Shown piece after piece: positions 16,197 to 24,236 of a stretch of DNA of 64,000 bases (its first letter is position 1; every line of letters begins with the position of its first letter). Both the position numbers and the translations under genes were made by a program. The DNA comes from Ramlibacter cellulosilyticus. GTDB lineage: Bacteria; Pseudomonadota; Gammaproteobacteria; Burkholderiales; Burkholderiaceae_C. The stretch is taken from the NCBI RefSeq assembly GCF_014297465.1, contig NZ_JACORT010000001.1, positions 1,054,001 to 1,118,000 of the forward strand, in the 5' to 3' direction. The notes under the pieces are model-generated. The model saw only the letters and a list, made by a program, of their open reading frames with translations. It was not told where the DNA came from and did no database searches.

Positions 16197-16307
16197 GCAG
16201 GGATTGTCGGCGCCGCCGGTGGGAGCGTCCACGGCGGGGCCGGGAAAGTTGTCACGCAAGCTTGCAGCGGGGCGCGCGGCGTTGCGCACACGGCACGCCC
16301 GCCCGGC

Positions 16308-16733
16308 TCAGGACTCCTGCGGCAGCAGTTCCGGGTTGAACGCCACCTCCCAGAGGTGCCCGTCCGGGTCCTGGAAGTAGCCGGCGTAGCCACCCCAGAA
16401 GGTGGCCTGCGCCGGCTTCACGATCGTGGCGCCGGCGCGCTGCGCCTCGCCCAGGACGGTGTCGACTTCCTCGCGCGAGGCCACGTTGTGCGCGACGCAG
16501 AATTCCGTGGCGCTGCGCGGACCGACCGGCAACTGCGCGTCGTGCGCCAGGCTGGCCCTCGGCCAGAGCGCGAGGCGCAGGCCGGAGGCGAGGTCGAAGA
16601 AGGCGACCGCGCCGTGCTCGAACTGCTGGCCGACGATGCCCGGCGTCTGCAGGCCGAGCCCGTCGCGGTAGAAGCGCACCGCGCGCTCGAGGTCGTCGAC
16701 GCAGAGGGTGAGGAGGGTGATGCGGGGCTGCAT
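16308..16733 (-). CDS. VOC (glyoxalase/bleomycin-resistance) family protein
   Basis: A 141-residue vicinal-oxygen-chelate protein with two beta-alpha-beta-beta-beta modules. The first begins ITLLTLCVDDLERAVRFYRD. The C-terminal YAGYFQDPDGHLWEVAFNPE holds the family Y..DPDGH..E signature, with the Glu as a metal ligand. Most relatives of this size are annotated only as VOC family; no substrate can be assigned. It starts at the ATG matching the domain boundary; there is no clear Shine-Dalgarno site. A Family A repeat lies upstream. Confidence 0.85.
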   Translation of the reverse strand: MQPRITLLTLCVDDLERAVRFYRDGLGLQTPGIVGQQFEHGAVAFFDLASGLRLALWPRASLAHDAQLPVGPRSATEFCVAHNVASREEVDTVLGEAQRAGATIVKPAQATFWGGYAGYFQDPDGHLWEVAFNPELLPQES

Positions 16734-16782
16734 GCGCCATCGTCGCGCGAAACGGCTCTTGGCGGAAGTGGTCCCTTCGCTC

Positions 16783-16833
16783 GTAGGGTGGCGCGGCGAA
16801 GCCGCGGAAGGTGAGCGGCCAGCGAACCCCACC
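16783..16833. repeat. Family A palindromic repeat
   Basis: It begins GTAGGGTGGCGCGGCGAAGC and ends CAGCGAACCCCACC, the opposite orientation to the copy at 7547-7598. It lies between the 5' end of the VOC gene and the 3' end of glpM. Confidence 0.85.
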
Positions 16834-16852
16834 GATGGGCCTGCCCCAGCGC

Positions 16853-17191
16853 TCATCCCCGCGTCCAAAGCAGCAACACTGCCCCCGCCACCACGCACCA
16901 CCCGGCGGTGGCCAGCGCCAGCGTCGCCACCAGCCCCATCCTCACGCTCAGGAAATACACGATGCCGAGGTACACCGCATACGGCACCAGGGCCCACATC
17001 CCGAACAGGGCCGTCTGCCGCAGGTCCGCCCCCGACCGCTCCGTGCCGACGATGTAGTGCGCGATCAGGGCGAACGTGGGGAACAGCGGCACCATCCCGG
17101 CGATGTAGAAGCTCCTGGACCGGGAGAGCAAGGCGATGAGCAGCACGACGACGGCGCCGAGCGCGGCCTTGAGGAAGAGGGAGAAGGTCAT
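16853..17191 (-). CDS. glpM: GlpM family inner-membrane protein
   Basis: A 112-residue integral membrane protein with four hydrophobic segments. The stretch SFYIAGMVPLFPTFALIAHY and the following IVGTERS closely match the GlpM family, in which E. coli and Pseudomonas members have IAG..PLFPTFALIAHYIV. In Pseudomonas, glpM has been linked to alginate production and glycerol metabolism; in most bacteria the role is unknown. The start is the ATG at the family N-terminus; 19 upstream codons are excluded. CTATGCT just upstream may be a -10 of a very short leader. Confidence 0.88.
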   Translation of the reverse strand: MTFSLFLKAALGAVVVLLIALLSRSRSFYIAGMVPLFPTFALIAHYIVGTERSGADLRQTALFGMWALVPYAVYLGIVYFLSVRMGLVATLALATAGWCVVAGAVLLLWTRG

Positions 17192-17219
17192 TCCCCGAGC
17201 ATAGGCCAGCCCCCCCGCG

Positions 17220-17549
17220 TCAGCAGCGGGCCTGCCCGGGCCTCGCACTCCGCAAGTTGTTCGCGGCGGCGCGACGCGAGGTCATGCCGAACGACTGCGC
17301 CGTGCGCGGCGCGTCCGGCGCCTGTTCGTCCAGCGAGCGCCGGTACCGCACGCAGCCTTCCATGAACTGCGGCCAGGCCGGCACGGCGGGGACGGGATCC
17401 GTCCTTTCCGGCAGCAGTCCCCAGAGGGCCGGGTGGTGCCAGCACAGGTCCTGGCCCGTCGTGTCGCGGTGCGCGCGGATGCCCTCGCGCAGCTTGCGCA
17501 CTTCGGCCACGAGCTGCTCGCGGGACATGGCGTCGAGGTCTTCGTCCAT
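17220..17549 (-). CDS. Conserved hypothetical protein
   Basis: A 109-residue soluble protein beginning MDEDLDAMSREQLVAEVRKL with REGIRAHRDTTGQDLCWHHP next. The helix then CWHHPALWGLLPERTDPVP motif looks conserved, with a Cys/His/His cluster that could bind metal, and a tail rich in Arg and Ala that looks disordered. I recall similar proteins only as hypothetical. SD AAAGGAACGCC precedes the ATG. It follows the amidohydrolase gene by 17 bp on the same strand and may be co-transcribed. Confidence 0.72.
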   Translation of the reverse strand: MDEDLDAMSREQLVAEVRKLREGIRAHRDTTGQDLCWHHPALWGLLPERTDPVPAVPAWPQFMEGCVRYRRSLDEQAPDAPRTAQSFGMTSRRAAANNLRSARPGQARC

Positions 17550-17566
17550 GGCGTTCCTTTCCGGCG

Positions 17567-19027
17567 TCAACGCGCCGCTTCGAGCTCCGCCGGGTCGAGT
17601 CGGCGCCCGCCGATCCACACGGCACGCACCGTGTCGTAGGCCTCCACGGATTCGAGCGGAGACCGCCCCAGGAGCAGCAGGTTGGCGCGCTTGCCGGGCT
17701 CGATGGTGCCGACGCGATCGGCCAGCCCGAAGGCCTTCGCGTTGTTCAGCGTCGCTGCCTCCAGCAGCTGCCGCAGGCTCACGCCCGCCGCCACCAGGCG
17801 CTGCATCTCGAGGTAGCCGTTCAGGCCGGGGAGGTTGCCCGGCGTGGGACCCGATGGCGTGTCGGTGCCGAAGAGGAAGAACGCGCGCTTCTGCGCGAGG
17901 TAGCGCGTGGACTCCGCGCCGCGCTGCAGCGTCTCGCCCAGCCGCGCGCGCATCAGTTCGTCGGAGGCGCCGCCGGCCAGGTCGTCCTTGAACCAGCGGC
18001 CCGCGGGCGATCGGTACCACTCCAGCATCGACGGCGGCACGACGCGGCGCACCGCCGGCAGGTCGAAGTAGCCGGGTTCGAAGAGCACGCGCAGCCCGCC
18101 GATCACCTGCAGCGTGGGCATGTAGCCGATCTTCTTCCCGGCGACGCGATCGAGGACTTCGCGCGCGGGCTGCGGCAGGGTGGGGGACGCGTTCGCATCG
18201 CCCCAGTTCCACAGGCCGTGCGCGAAGATGTCCGTGCCGCCTTCCACGCCGAAGCGTTGCGCCTCGATCGACGAGGCATGCAGCAGCACGGGCATGCCGG
18301 CGGCGCGGGCGGACTTCATGAGGGCGCCGAACAACTCCGCGCTCGGCACCGGCAGGTTGCGGTCCCGTCCGAAGCCGCGCTCGAAGAAGGTCTTGATGCA
18401 GATCGCGCCGCCTTTCCTGACGCGCTCGACGACGGCTTGCGGCGCGTGGTCGGCATCCGCCGCGCCAGGCTCCACGACATAGTCCGGGAAGATGCGTTTG
18501 CGCACCACGCCGGGCGCGAAGTGGCTGGGATACCCGTCCTGCACCGGCAGGGCGCCGCAGTGGTGCACGTCGGGATGTGCCGGTGCCGCGAGGAACGCGT
18601 CGACCACGGCGCGATCCGTGGGGATGAGGTCGATGACGGTGGTGTAGCCGTAGCGCAGGAAGGACCGCGGCAGCTGCGCGCGGTACTCGCGCGCGAGCAG
18701 GGGATGCCGGTACTCCATCACGGGCGAGAAGCCGGGGATGGTGGCGAGGTGGACGTGGCTGTCGATCAGCCCCGGCAGCAGGTACAGCCCCGTCGCGTCG
18801 AAGACGGGCGCGTCGCGGGCGGTGCCTGGCGGCTGCGCGGGAACCACGGAGGCGATGCGGTCGCCTTCCACCAGGACGTCCATCCGCTGCCCGTCGTCCG
18901 CGCGTTCCGGGGAGATCACCGTGGCGCCGACGATCCACGTTCGCGCGTCGGCGGCGGCAGCGGGGATCGAGAGGAGTGCGCCCAGGGCGAGCGCGGCGAC
19001 GGCGAGGCGGCGGCGGGTGGGCTTCAC
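17567..19027 (-). CDS. Exported amidohydrolase family protein
   Basis: A 486-residue metal-dependent amidohydrolase with a signal peptide (RRLAVAALALGALLSIPAAA, cleaved near AAA|DA). The N-terminal beta-sandwich runs ARTWIVGATVISPERADDG; metal site 1 is LLPGLIDSHVHLATIPGF; later landmarks include VLLHASS, GTDIFAHGLWNWGD and FLFGTDTPSGPTPG, the last holding the family Asp. The C-terminal part AFGLADRVGTIEPGKRANLL is typical of imidazolonepropionase/prolidase-type amidohydrolases. A start at GTG 19027 gives a normal signal peptide; the ATG twelve codons upstream adds a proline/arginine stretch that is less likely. The substrate is unknown. Confidence 0.85.
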   Translation of the reverse strand: MKPTRRRLAVAALALGALLSIPAAAADARTWIVGATVISPERADDGQRMDVLVEGDRIASVVPAQPPGTARDAPVFDATGLYLLPGLIDSHVHLATIPGFSPVMEYRHPLLAREYRAQLPRSFLRYGYTTVIDLIPTDRAVVDAFLAAPAHPDVHHCGALPVQDGYPSHFAPGVVRKRIFPDYVVEPGAADADHAPQAVVERVRKGGAICIKTFFERGFGRDRNLPVPSAELFGALMKSARAAGMPVLLHASSIEAQRFGVEGGTDIFAHGLWNWGDANASPTLPQPAREVLDRVAGKKIGYMPTLQVIGGLRVLFEPGYFDLPAVRRVVPPSMLEWYRSPAGRWFKDDLAGGASDELMRARLGETLQRGAESTRYLAQKRAFFLFGTDTPSGPTPGNLPGLNGYLEMQRLVAAGVSLRQLLEAATLNNAKAFGLADRVGTIEPGKRANLLLLGRSPLESVEAYDTVRAVWIGGRRLDPAELEAAR

Positions 19028-19191
19028 GCGCCGGATGCTAGGGCAGGGCGGCGGAACGGCCAAGGGGGCGTGCTCCCGGACCCGCGGCTATTCCGCGACG
19101 AGATCCGCGGGGGTGACGGCGGCGGCAACTCGCAAGCAGTGCCGAGCGACGCGGCGACTTCCGTGCTCTCCCGGCTGATCGGGCTGTGAGC

Positions 19192-19494
19192 TCACTCCCG
19201 GTTCAAGTGCCATGCGATCCAGGCCACCACCCAGTACAGGGGAATGGCGAAGAACGACTGGAACCAGTAGCTCATGTTCCCGTCGCCGCGATAGGTGCAG
19301 TACCTCGCATCCACGCAGAGGCCGTGCACCAGGACCTGGCCGAACGTCAGGAGGACACCGATGACGATGGCCACGCCGAGTGATGCCAGGGCGATCGAAC
19401 TCGTATCGGAAGAAGCCCGCCGCGCCCCGTACCACCCGGAGAGGACAAGGCCGGCGACCGGGACGCTCAGCGCGACGAGGAGTGATAGGTCCAT
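19192..19494 (-). CDS. Small membrane protein, unknown
   Basis: A 100-residue protein with about three TM segments: LLVALSVPVAGLVLSGWYGA, IALASLGVAIVIGVLLTFGQ and SFFAIPLYWVVAWIAWHL. A polar loop with CVDARYCTY lies between the second and third. No family recognised. The reading frame is supported by clear hydrophobic periodicity. It is preceded on the genome by 119 bp without genes, then the divergent acyl-CoA dehydrogenase. Confidence 0.65.
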   Translation of the reverse strand: MDLSLLVALSVPVAGLVLSGWYGARRASSDTSSIALASLGVAIVIGVLLTFGQVLVHGLCVDARYCTYRGDGNMSYWFQSFFAIPLYWVVAWIAWHLNRE

Positions 19495-19613
19495 GAGATG
19501 TGGATGGGAGGATGCCCGCAGGTTGCGGCGCATCTTAGGGGGCAGTGCGTTCGACGACAAGAGCAAGGCGCGGGTGCCGCTTGCCGCAGAATCCCCCCAG
19601 GAGACCCTCACCC

Positions 19614-21293
19614 ATGCCTCGCCCACTTCCCGATCTCGCCACTGCACACCACGTCCTGTCCGTCCTCCGTTCCAGCGTCGACCAGGCGGCCGCTGCGCTG
19701 GCGGCGCAATGCACGGTGAGCGGCAAGCTCGATGCGCGCAAACTCGACGCGCTCCAGGTCCCGTCCTTCGAACTCGCCTGGGCCGCCGCCGAACTCCTCG
19801 CCGCCGAGAACGCGATCTCGCTGCTCCGCCCCGATAGCCGCGACCTCGACCGGCAACTCGCACTCCTCTTCGCCGTCGACGCCGCCACCTCGGTGCTCGC
19901 CCGCCTCGACGCGATCGCCCTCGACGTGGACCTTCCCGGCGACGCACTGCGCGAGCTCCGCGACGACCCTCGCTGGCACGAGCTCCGCAGGGCCGCCTCC
20001 GATTCCAGGGCCCTCGACGCTGCGGGCGATGCGGTCCTGGCCTCGCGCGGCGACCTCGGCATCCTCCCCCTCGACGAACCCCACGCGCTCGCGCAGGACA
20101 GCTTCCGCCGCTTCTCCGAAGAAGTCGTCGCACCGCTGGCCGAGGAGATCCACCGCGAGAACCTGACCGTGCCCGAGGCGCTGCTGCAGCCGCTGCGCGA
20201 GATGGGCGTGTTCGGGCTCTCGGTTCCCGAGCCCTACGGCGGCAGCGCGCCCGAGGACAAGGAAGACGCGCTGCTGATGGTCCTGGTCACCGAGGCGCTC
20301 TCCGAGGGCTCGCTCGCCGCCGCGGGCAGCCTGATCACGCGTCCCGAGATCCTCACCCGTGCCCTCCTGGCTGGTGGCGACACGCAGCAGCAGGCGCATT
20401 GGCTCCCCAAGCTCGCGGCCGGCGATCCTCTGTGCGCCATCGCGATCACGGAGCCGGACCACGGCTCCGACGTCGCCGGCCTCACGCTGCGTGCCACGCG
20501 CGTCCCCGGCGGCTGGAAGCTCGATGGCGCCAAGACCTGGTGCACCTTTGCCGGCAAGGCGGGCGTGCTGATGGTGGTGGCGCGTACCGACCCCGATCGC
20601 TCCCTCGGCCACAAGGGCCTGAGCGTGCTGCTCGTGGAGAAGCCTTCGTACGACGGCCATGCATTCGTGTTCCGGCAGGAGCAGGGCGGCACGCTCACCG
20701 GCCGCGCCATCCCCACGATCGGCTACCGCGGCATGCACTCCTTCGACCTCGCGTTCGAAGGCTTCTTCGTTCCGGATGCCAACGTCGTCGGCGGTGCGCA
20801 AGGCGTCGGCAAGGGCTTCTACTACACGATGGCCGGCATGGTCGGCGGCCGCATGCAGACCGCGGCGCGCGCCTGCGGCGTCATGCGCGCGGCGCTGCGC
20901 GCCGCGATCCGCTACAGCGAGGATCGCAAGGTGTTCGGCCAGCCGCTTGCCGGATTCCCGCTCACGCGCGCGAAGCTCGCCCGCATGGGCGCGCGGCTCG
21001 CCGCGTGCCGGCAACTGGCGTTCCACGTCGCGGGACTCGTCGACCAGGGCGAGGGCCGCATGGAGGCGAGCCTCGTCAAGCTGCTCGCCTGCCGCTCCGC
21101 CGAGATGGTCACGCGCGAGGCGCTGCAGCTGCACGGCGGCATGGGCTACGCCGAGGAATCCGCGGTGAGCCGCTACTTCGTCGATGCGCGCGTGCTCTCC
21201 ATCTTCGAAGGCGCCGAGGAGACGCTCGCGCTCAAGGTCGTCGCGCGCAGCCTCATGGAACGCGCCCTCGGCGTGCAGGGGAGCGCGGCATGA
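19614..21293 (+). CDS. Acyl-CoA dehydrogenase, (2S)-methylsuccinyl-CoA dehydrogenase-like
   Basis: A 559-residue flavoprotein, longer than standard acyl-CoA dehydrogenases (~380) because of a ~165-residue helical N-terminal extension, as in methylsuccinyl-CoA dehydrogenase (Mcd) of the ethylmalonyl-CoA pathway. Landmarks: CAIAITEPDHGSDVAGLTLR and WTCTF-type KTWCTFAGKAG in the beta domain, YRGMHSFDLAFEGFFVPDAN, ALQLHGGMGYAEESAVSRYF, and the probable catalytic base in LSIFEGAEE. Mcd oxidises methylsuccinyl-CoA to mesaconyl-C1-CoA. The next gene encodes an enzyme whose substrate is mesaconyl-C1-CoA, and the two overlap by 4 bp, strongly supporting this specificity. SD CCAGGAGA precedes the ATG. 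Confidence 0.82.
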   Translation: MPRPLPDLATAHHVLSVLRSSVDQAAAALAAQCTVSGKLDARKLDALQVPSFELAWAAAELLAAENAISLLRPDSRDLDRQLALLFAVDAATSVLARLDAIALDVDLPGDALRELRDDPRWHELRRAASDSRALDAAGDAVLASRGDLGILPLDEPHALAQDSFRRFSEEVVAPLAEEIHRENLTVPEALLQPLREMGVFGLSVPEPYGGSAPEDKEDALLMVLVTEALSEGSLAAAGSLITRPEILTRALLAGGDTQQQAHWLPKLAAGDPLCAIAITEPDHGSDVAGLTLRATRVPGGWKLDGAKTWCTFAGKAGVLMVVARTDPDRSLGHKGLSVLLVEKPSYDGHAFVFRQEQGGTLTGRAIPTIGYRGMHSFDLAFEGFFVPDANVVGGAQGVGKGFYYTMAGMVGGRMQTAARACGVMRAALRAAIRYSEDRKVFGQPLAGFPLTRAKLARMGARLAACRQLAFHVAGLVDQGEGRMEASLVKLLACRSAEMVTREALQLHGGMGYAEESAVSRYFVDARVLSIFEGAEETLALKVVARSLMERALGVQGSAA

Positions 21294-22504
21294 GCGGCAT
21301 CCTCTCCGGCATGCGCGTGGTCGAAGCGGCGGCCTTCGTCGCGGCGCCGCTCGGCGGCATGACGCTCGCGCAGATGGGCGCGGACGTGATCCGCATCGAT
21401 GCCCTCGGCGGCGGGCTCGACTACCGCCGCTGGCCCGCCACCGAGGACAACACCAGCCTCTTCTGGTGCGGCCTCAACAAGTCCAAGCGCTCGGTGGCGC
21501 TCGACCTCTCCTCGCCGCAGGGCCGCGAGATCGCGATGGCGCTCGTGTGCGCGCCGGGCGAGGACGCGGGCCTGTTCCTCACCAACTTCCCGCCCCGCGG
21601 CTGGCTGGACCACGACAAGCTGCGCGCGCGCCGCGCGGGCCTGATCCAGCTCACGCTCATGGGCGACCGGCACGGCGGCTCCGCGGTCGACTACACGGTG
21701 AATGCACGGGTCGGCGTCCCGTACTTCACGGGCGAGCCCGGCACCGAAGGCGCGGTCAACCACGTGCTGCCCGCGTGGGATCTCGTCACCGGGCAGATGG
21801 TGGCCGTGGGCCTGCTCGCGGCCGAACGCCACCGCCGCCTCACCGGCGAGGGCCAGCACGTGAAGCTCGCGTTGCAGGACGTGGGCCTCGCGGTGATGAA
21901 CCACCTCGGCTTCCTCGAGGAGGCGCGGCGCGGCCAGCCGCGGCAGCGGCACGGCAACGAGCTGTTCGGCGCCTTCGGCCGCGACTTCGTCACGGCGGAT
22001 GGCGTGCGCGTGATGGTCGTGGGCCTCACGCTCAAGCAATGGCGCACGCTGTGCGAGGCGCTGGACCTGCAGGCCGGCGTCGACCAGCTCGCGGCCCGCC
22101 TCGGGCTGGACCTGGACCAGGAAGGCAACCGCTTCCGCGCGCGCAAGGAGCTCGCCGCGCTCGTGGGCCCGCGCATCGCCGCACGCAGCTACGCCGACAT
22201 CGAGCAGGCGTTCAACCGCCTCGGCGTGTGCTGGGACCGCTACCAGGACATCGCGCAGCTCGTGGCCGACGACCCCGAGTGCTCGCCGGCCAACCCGATG
22301 TTCTCCACCATCGAGCAGCCGGGCGTCGGCACGATGCTGGCCGCGGGCCTGCCGCTCGACTTCTCCGCGCGCGGCCGCATTCCGGCCGCGCCCGCACCGC
22401 GCCTCGGGGAGCACACGGAGCAGGTGCTGCACGAACTGCTCGGGATGCCGCAGGCGGAATTCGGCCGCCTGCACGATGCGGGCGTGGTCGGCCAGGCCCG
22501 CTAG
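21290..22504 (+). CDS. mct: 2-methylfumaryl-CoA isomerase (mesaconyl-CoA C1-C4 CoA transferase)
   Basis: A 404-residue class III (CaiB/BaiF) CoA transferase. The N-terminus LSGMRVVEAAAFVAAPLGGM, GGGLDYRRWPATEDNTSLFW, NKSKRSVALDLSSPQGRE, AVNHVLPAWDLVTGQMVAVG and the C-terminal RLGEHTEQVLHELLGM closely follow, from memory, Mct of the Chloroflexus 3-hydroxypropionate bicycle. Mct moves CoA intramolecularly from C1 to C4 of mesaconate. It starts within the dehydrogenase stop codon (ATGA), so the two are one operon: methylsuccinyl-CoA to mesaconyl-C1-CoA to mesaconyl-C4-CoA. A hydratase and citramalyl-CoA lyase would complete the route to acetyl-CoA and pyruvate; neither is in the window. Confidence 0.85.
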   Translation: MSGILSGMRVVEAAAFVAAPLGGMTLAQMGADVIRIDALGGGLDYRRWPATEDNTSLFWCGLNKSKRSVALDLSSPQGREIAMALVCAPGEDAGLFLTNFPPRGWLDHDKLRARRAGLIQLTLMGDRHGGSAVDYTVNARVGVPYFTGEPGTEGAVNHVLPAWDLVTGQMVAVGLLAAERHRRLTGEGQHVKLALQDVGLAVMNHLGFLEEARRGQPRQRHGNELFGAFGRDFVTADGVRVMVVGLTLKQWRTLCEALDLQAGVDQLAARLGLDLDQEGNRFRARKELAALVGPRIAARSYADIEQAFNRLGVCWDRYQDIAQLVADDPECSPANPMFSTIEQPGVGTMLAAGLPLDFSARGRIPAAPAPRLGEHTEQVLHELLGMPQAEFGRLHDAGVVGQAR

Positions 22505-22609
22505 CGCGAAGGTTGTAGGGCGCAACCCGTCCTACAGGGAAAGTCCTGAACGCGCCGCGCCGGGGCGGCCCCTACCGTGGGCGCTTTGCAGTGCACAGGA
22601 GCCTTCCCG

Positions 22610-23071
22610 ATGTCGATCACGGCCTTCACCCCGCAAGCGAAGAACCACCAGGGCCTCGGCCCGCTCGCCTCGCGCGTGGTGCATGCGAACGAAATGGAGT
22701 GGGAGCCGATCCGCTATCCCGGCTGCAAGGTCAAGACGCTGATGGTCGACCCCAAGCTGGGGCTGCTGACGGTGCTGCTGAAGATGGAGCCGGGCGCGCA
22801 GCTGCCGGACCACGAGCATGCGCTGATGGAGCAGACCTACATGCTCGAAGGGCGGCTCGTCGACCTCGAAGGTCCCGAGAAGGGGCTGGAGGTCGGCCCC
22901 GGCGAATTCGTCTACCGCCCCGCGGGCAGCCGCCACGCCGCCTACACGCCCGAAGGCGGCCTCATGGTCGCCATCTTCCAGGTTCCCAACAAGTTTTTCG
23001 AGCAGGACGGCAAGGTCGTCGACCTGATCGGGAACGAGTGGGGGCAGAAGTGGGGCCACGTGATCGGCTGA
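22610..23071 (+). CDS. Cupin domain protein (ChrR/DHAP-dioxygenase-like)
   Basis: A 153-residue cupin. Motif 1 is PDHEHALMEQTYMLEGRLVD and motif 2 is PGEFVYRPAGSRHAAYTPEG, giving His/His/Glu-His metal ligands. The layout resembles single-domain cupins annotated as 2,4'-dihydroxyacetophenone dioxygenase family or anti-sigma ChrR-like cupins; activity cannot be decided. ACAGGA is 10 bases before the ATG. It is separated from mct by 105 bp containing a small palindrome (TGTAGGGCGCAACCC..CCTACA) that may end the upstream transcript. Confidence 0.85.
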   Translation: MSITAFTPQAKNHQGLGPLASRVVHANEMEWEPIRYPGCKVKTLMVDPKLGLLTVLLKMEPGAQLPDHEHALMEQTYMLEGRLVDLEGPEKGLEVGPGEFVYRPAGSRHAAYTPEGGLMVAIFQVPNKFFEQDGKVVDLIGNEWGQKWGHVIG

Positions 23072-23081
23072 TTCGCGCATT

Positions 23082-23113
23082 CGTAGGCTGGGTTGCGCGC
23101 AGCGCACCCCAGC
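23082..23113. repeat. Family B palindromic repeat, single copy
   Basis: It runs CGTAGGCTGGGTTGCGCGC to AGCGCACCCCAGC, between the cupin gene and the TRAP receptor gene, and ends 26 bp before the receptor ATG. Confidence 0.85.
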
Positions 23114-23139
23114 ATCGCCTTTCACCAGCAGGAGACAAC

Positions 23140-24111
23140 ATGCAGTTCAAACTGGCCGCCGTCGCGGCGCTCACCCTTGCCCTGTCCGCGCCCCTGGCTT
23201 TCGCCCAGAAGGTCAAGTGGGACCTCCCCGCCGGCTACGCCGAGAACAACTTCCACACGCAGAACCTGCGCTGGTTCGCCGACGAGGTGAAGAAGGCGAC
23301 GAAGGGCGACGTGGAGATCACGGTGCACGCCAATGCTTCGCTGTACAAGCTGCCCGAGATCAAGCGGGCGGTGCAGGGCGGGCAGGTCCCCATCGGCGAG
23401 ATCCTGCTGTCCAACCACGGCAACGAGGACGCGCTGTTCGAGGCGGACATGATCCCCTTCCTCGCGGCCGGCTTCGACAAGTCGTGGAAGCTGTACACCG
23501 TGCAGAAGCCGCTGCTGCAGGACAAGCTCGCCAAGCAGGGCATGCGCATGCTGTACTCCGTGGCCTGGCCGGGCAACGGCATCTTCAGCAAGGCGCCGAT
23601 GGAGTCGCTCGCGTCCTTCAAGGGCGCCAAGTTCCGCGCGTACAACCGCATCACCGCGCGCTTCGCCGAGGAGCTCGGTGCGCAGCCCACGACGATCCAG
23701 GCCGCGGAGCTGGCGCAGGCGTTCACGATGAACATGGCGACCACCATGATCGCGTCGCCGCAGATCGGCGTGGACACGAAGGCCTGGGAATTCCTGACCT
23801 CCTTCTACGACACCAACGCCATGCACCCGCGCAATGCGGTGATCGTCAACGAGCGCGAGTTCGCGAAGCTGTCGCCCGAGAACCAGCAGGCGATCGCGCG
23901 CGTCGCGGCGCAGGCGGAGGCGCGTGGCTGGGAGCAGGCGCGTGCCGCGGCGAAGGCGTCGACGGATGCGCTCGCGAAGAACGGCCTGAAGGTCCACGAG
24001 CCCTCGCCGGCGATGCGGACGGACTTCGAGCGCGTGAGCCAGGTGCTGATCCAGGAGTGGAGCAAGCGCGCGGGACCGGACGGGGAGAAGATCGTGAAGG
24101 GGATGCAGTAG
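23140..24111 (+). CDS. TRAP transporter substrate-binding protein, DctP family
   Basis: A 323-residue periplasmic receptor with signal peptide MQFKLAAVAALTLALSAPLA cleaved near AFA|QK. Typical DctP-type features: YKLPEIKRAVQGGQVPIGEI, LFEADMIPFLAAGFDK, FKGAKFRAYNRITARFAEEL with the carboxylate-binding arginine region, and TTIQAAELAQAFTMNMATTM. It would bind an organic acid for a DctQM permease. No permease genes accompany it, so it is an orphan receptor. SD GCAGGAGACAAC fixes the start. A Family B repeat lies just upstream and a Family D pair just downstream. Confidence 0.88.
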   Translation: MQFKLAAVAALTLALSAPLAFAQKVKWDLPAGYAENNFHTQNLRWFADEVKKATKGDVEITVHANASLYKLPEIKRAVQGGQVPIGEILLSNHGNEDALFEADMIPFLAAGFDKSWKLYTVQKPLLQDKLAKQGMRMLYSVAWPGNGIFSKAPMESLASFKGAKFRAYNRITARFAEELGAQPTTIQAAELAQAFTMNMATTMIASPQIGVDTKAWEFLTSFYDTNAMHPRNAVIVNEREFAKLSPENQQAIARVAAQAEARGWEQARAAAKASTDALAKNGLKVHEPSPAMRTDFERVSQVLIQEWSKRAGPDGEKIVKGMQ

Positions 24112-24117
24112 CGAGCC

Positions 24118-24234
24118 CGTCATCCCCGCGGAGGCGGGGAACCAGGGCATTGAAAATGCGGCCCGCGGGCCGCTTTCGTTCGGGGAGCCCTGGGTTCCCG
24201 CCTTCGCGGGAATGACGAAAGGGCGGGAATGACG
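24118..24234. repeat. Family D palindromic repeats, inverted pair enclosing a hairpin
   Basis: GTCATCCCCGCGGAGGCGGG at 24118 recurs as an inverted, slightly varied copy ending CCTTCGCGGGAATGAC near 24216, with a further partial copy after it. Between them GCGGCCCGCGGGCCGC, followed by TTTCG, is a perfect palindrome that could terminate transcription of the TRAP receptor gene. Confidence 0.85.
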
Positions 24235-24236
24235 GA

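Noticed and set aside
22514-22537. Small palindrome TGTAGGGCGCAACCC..CCTACA as a regulatory site
   Set aside because: It is imperfect and resembles decayed palindromic repeats; no T tract and no adjacent regulator, so only noted as a possible transcript end.
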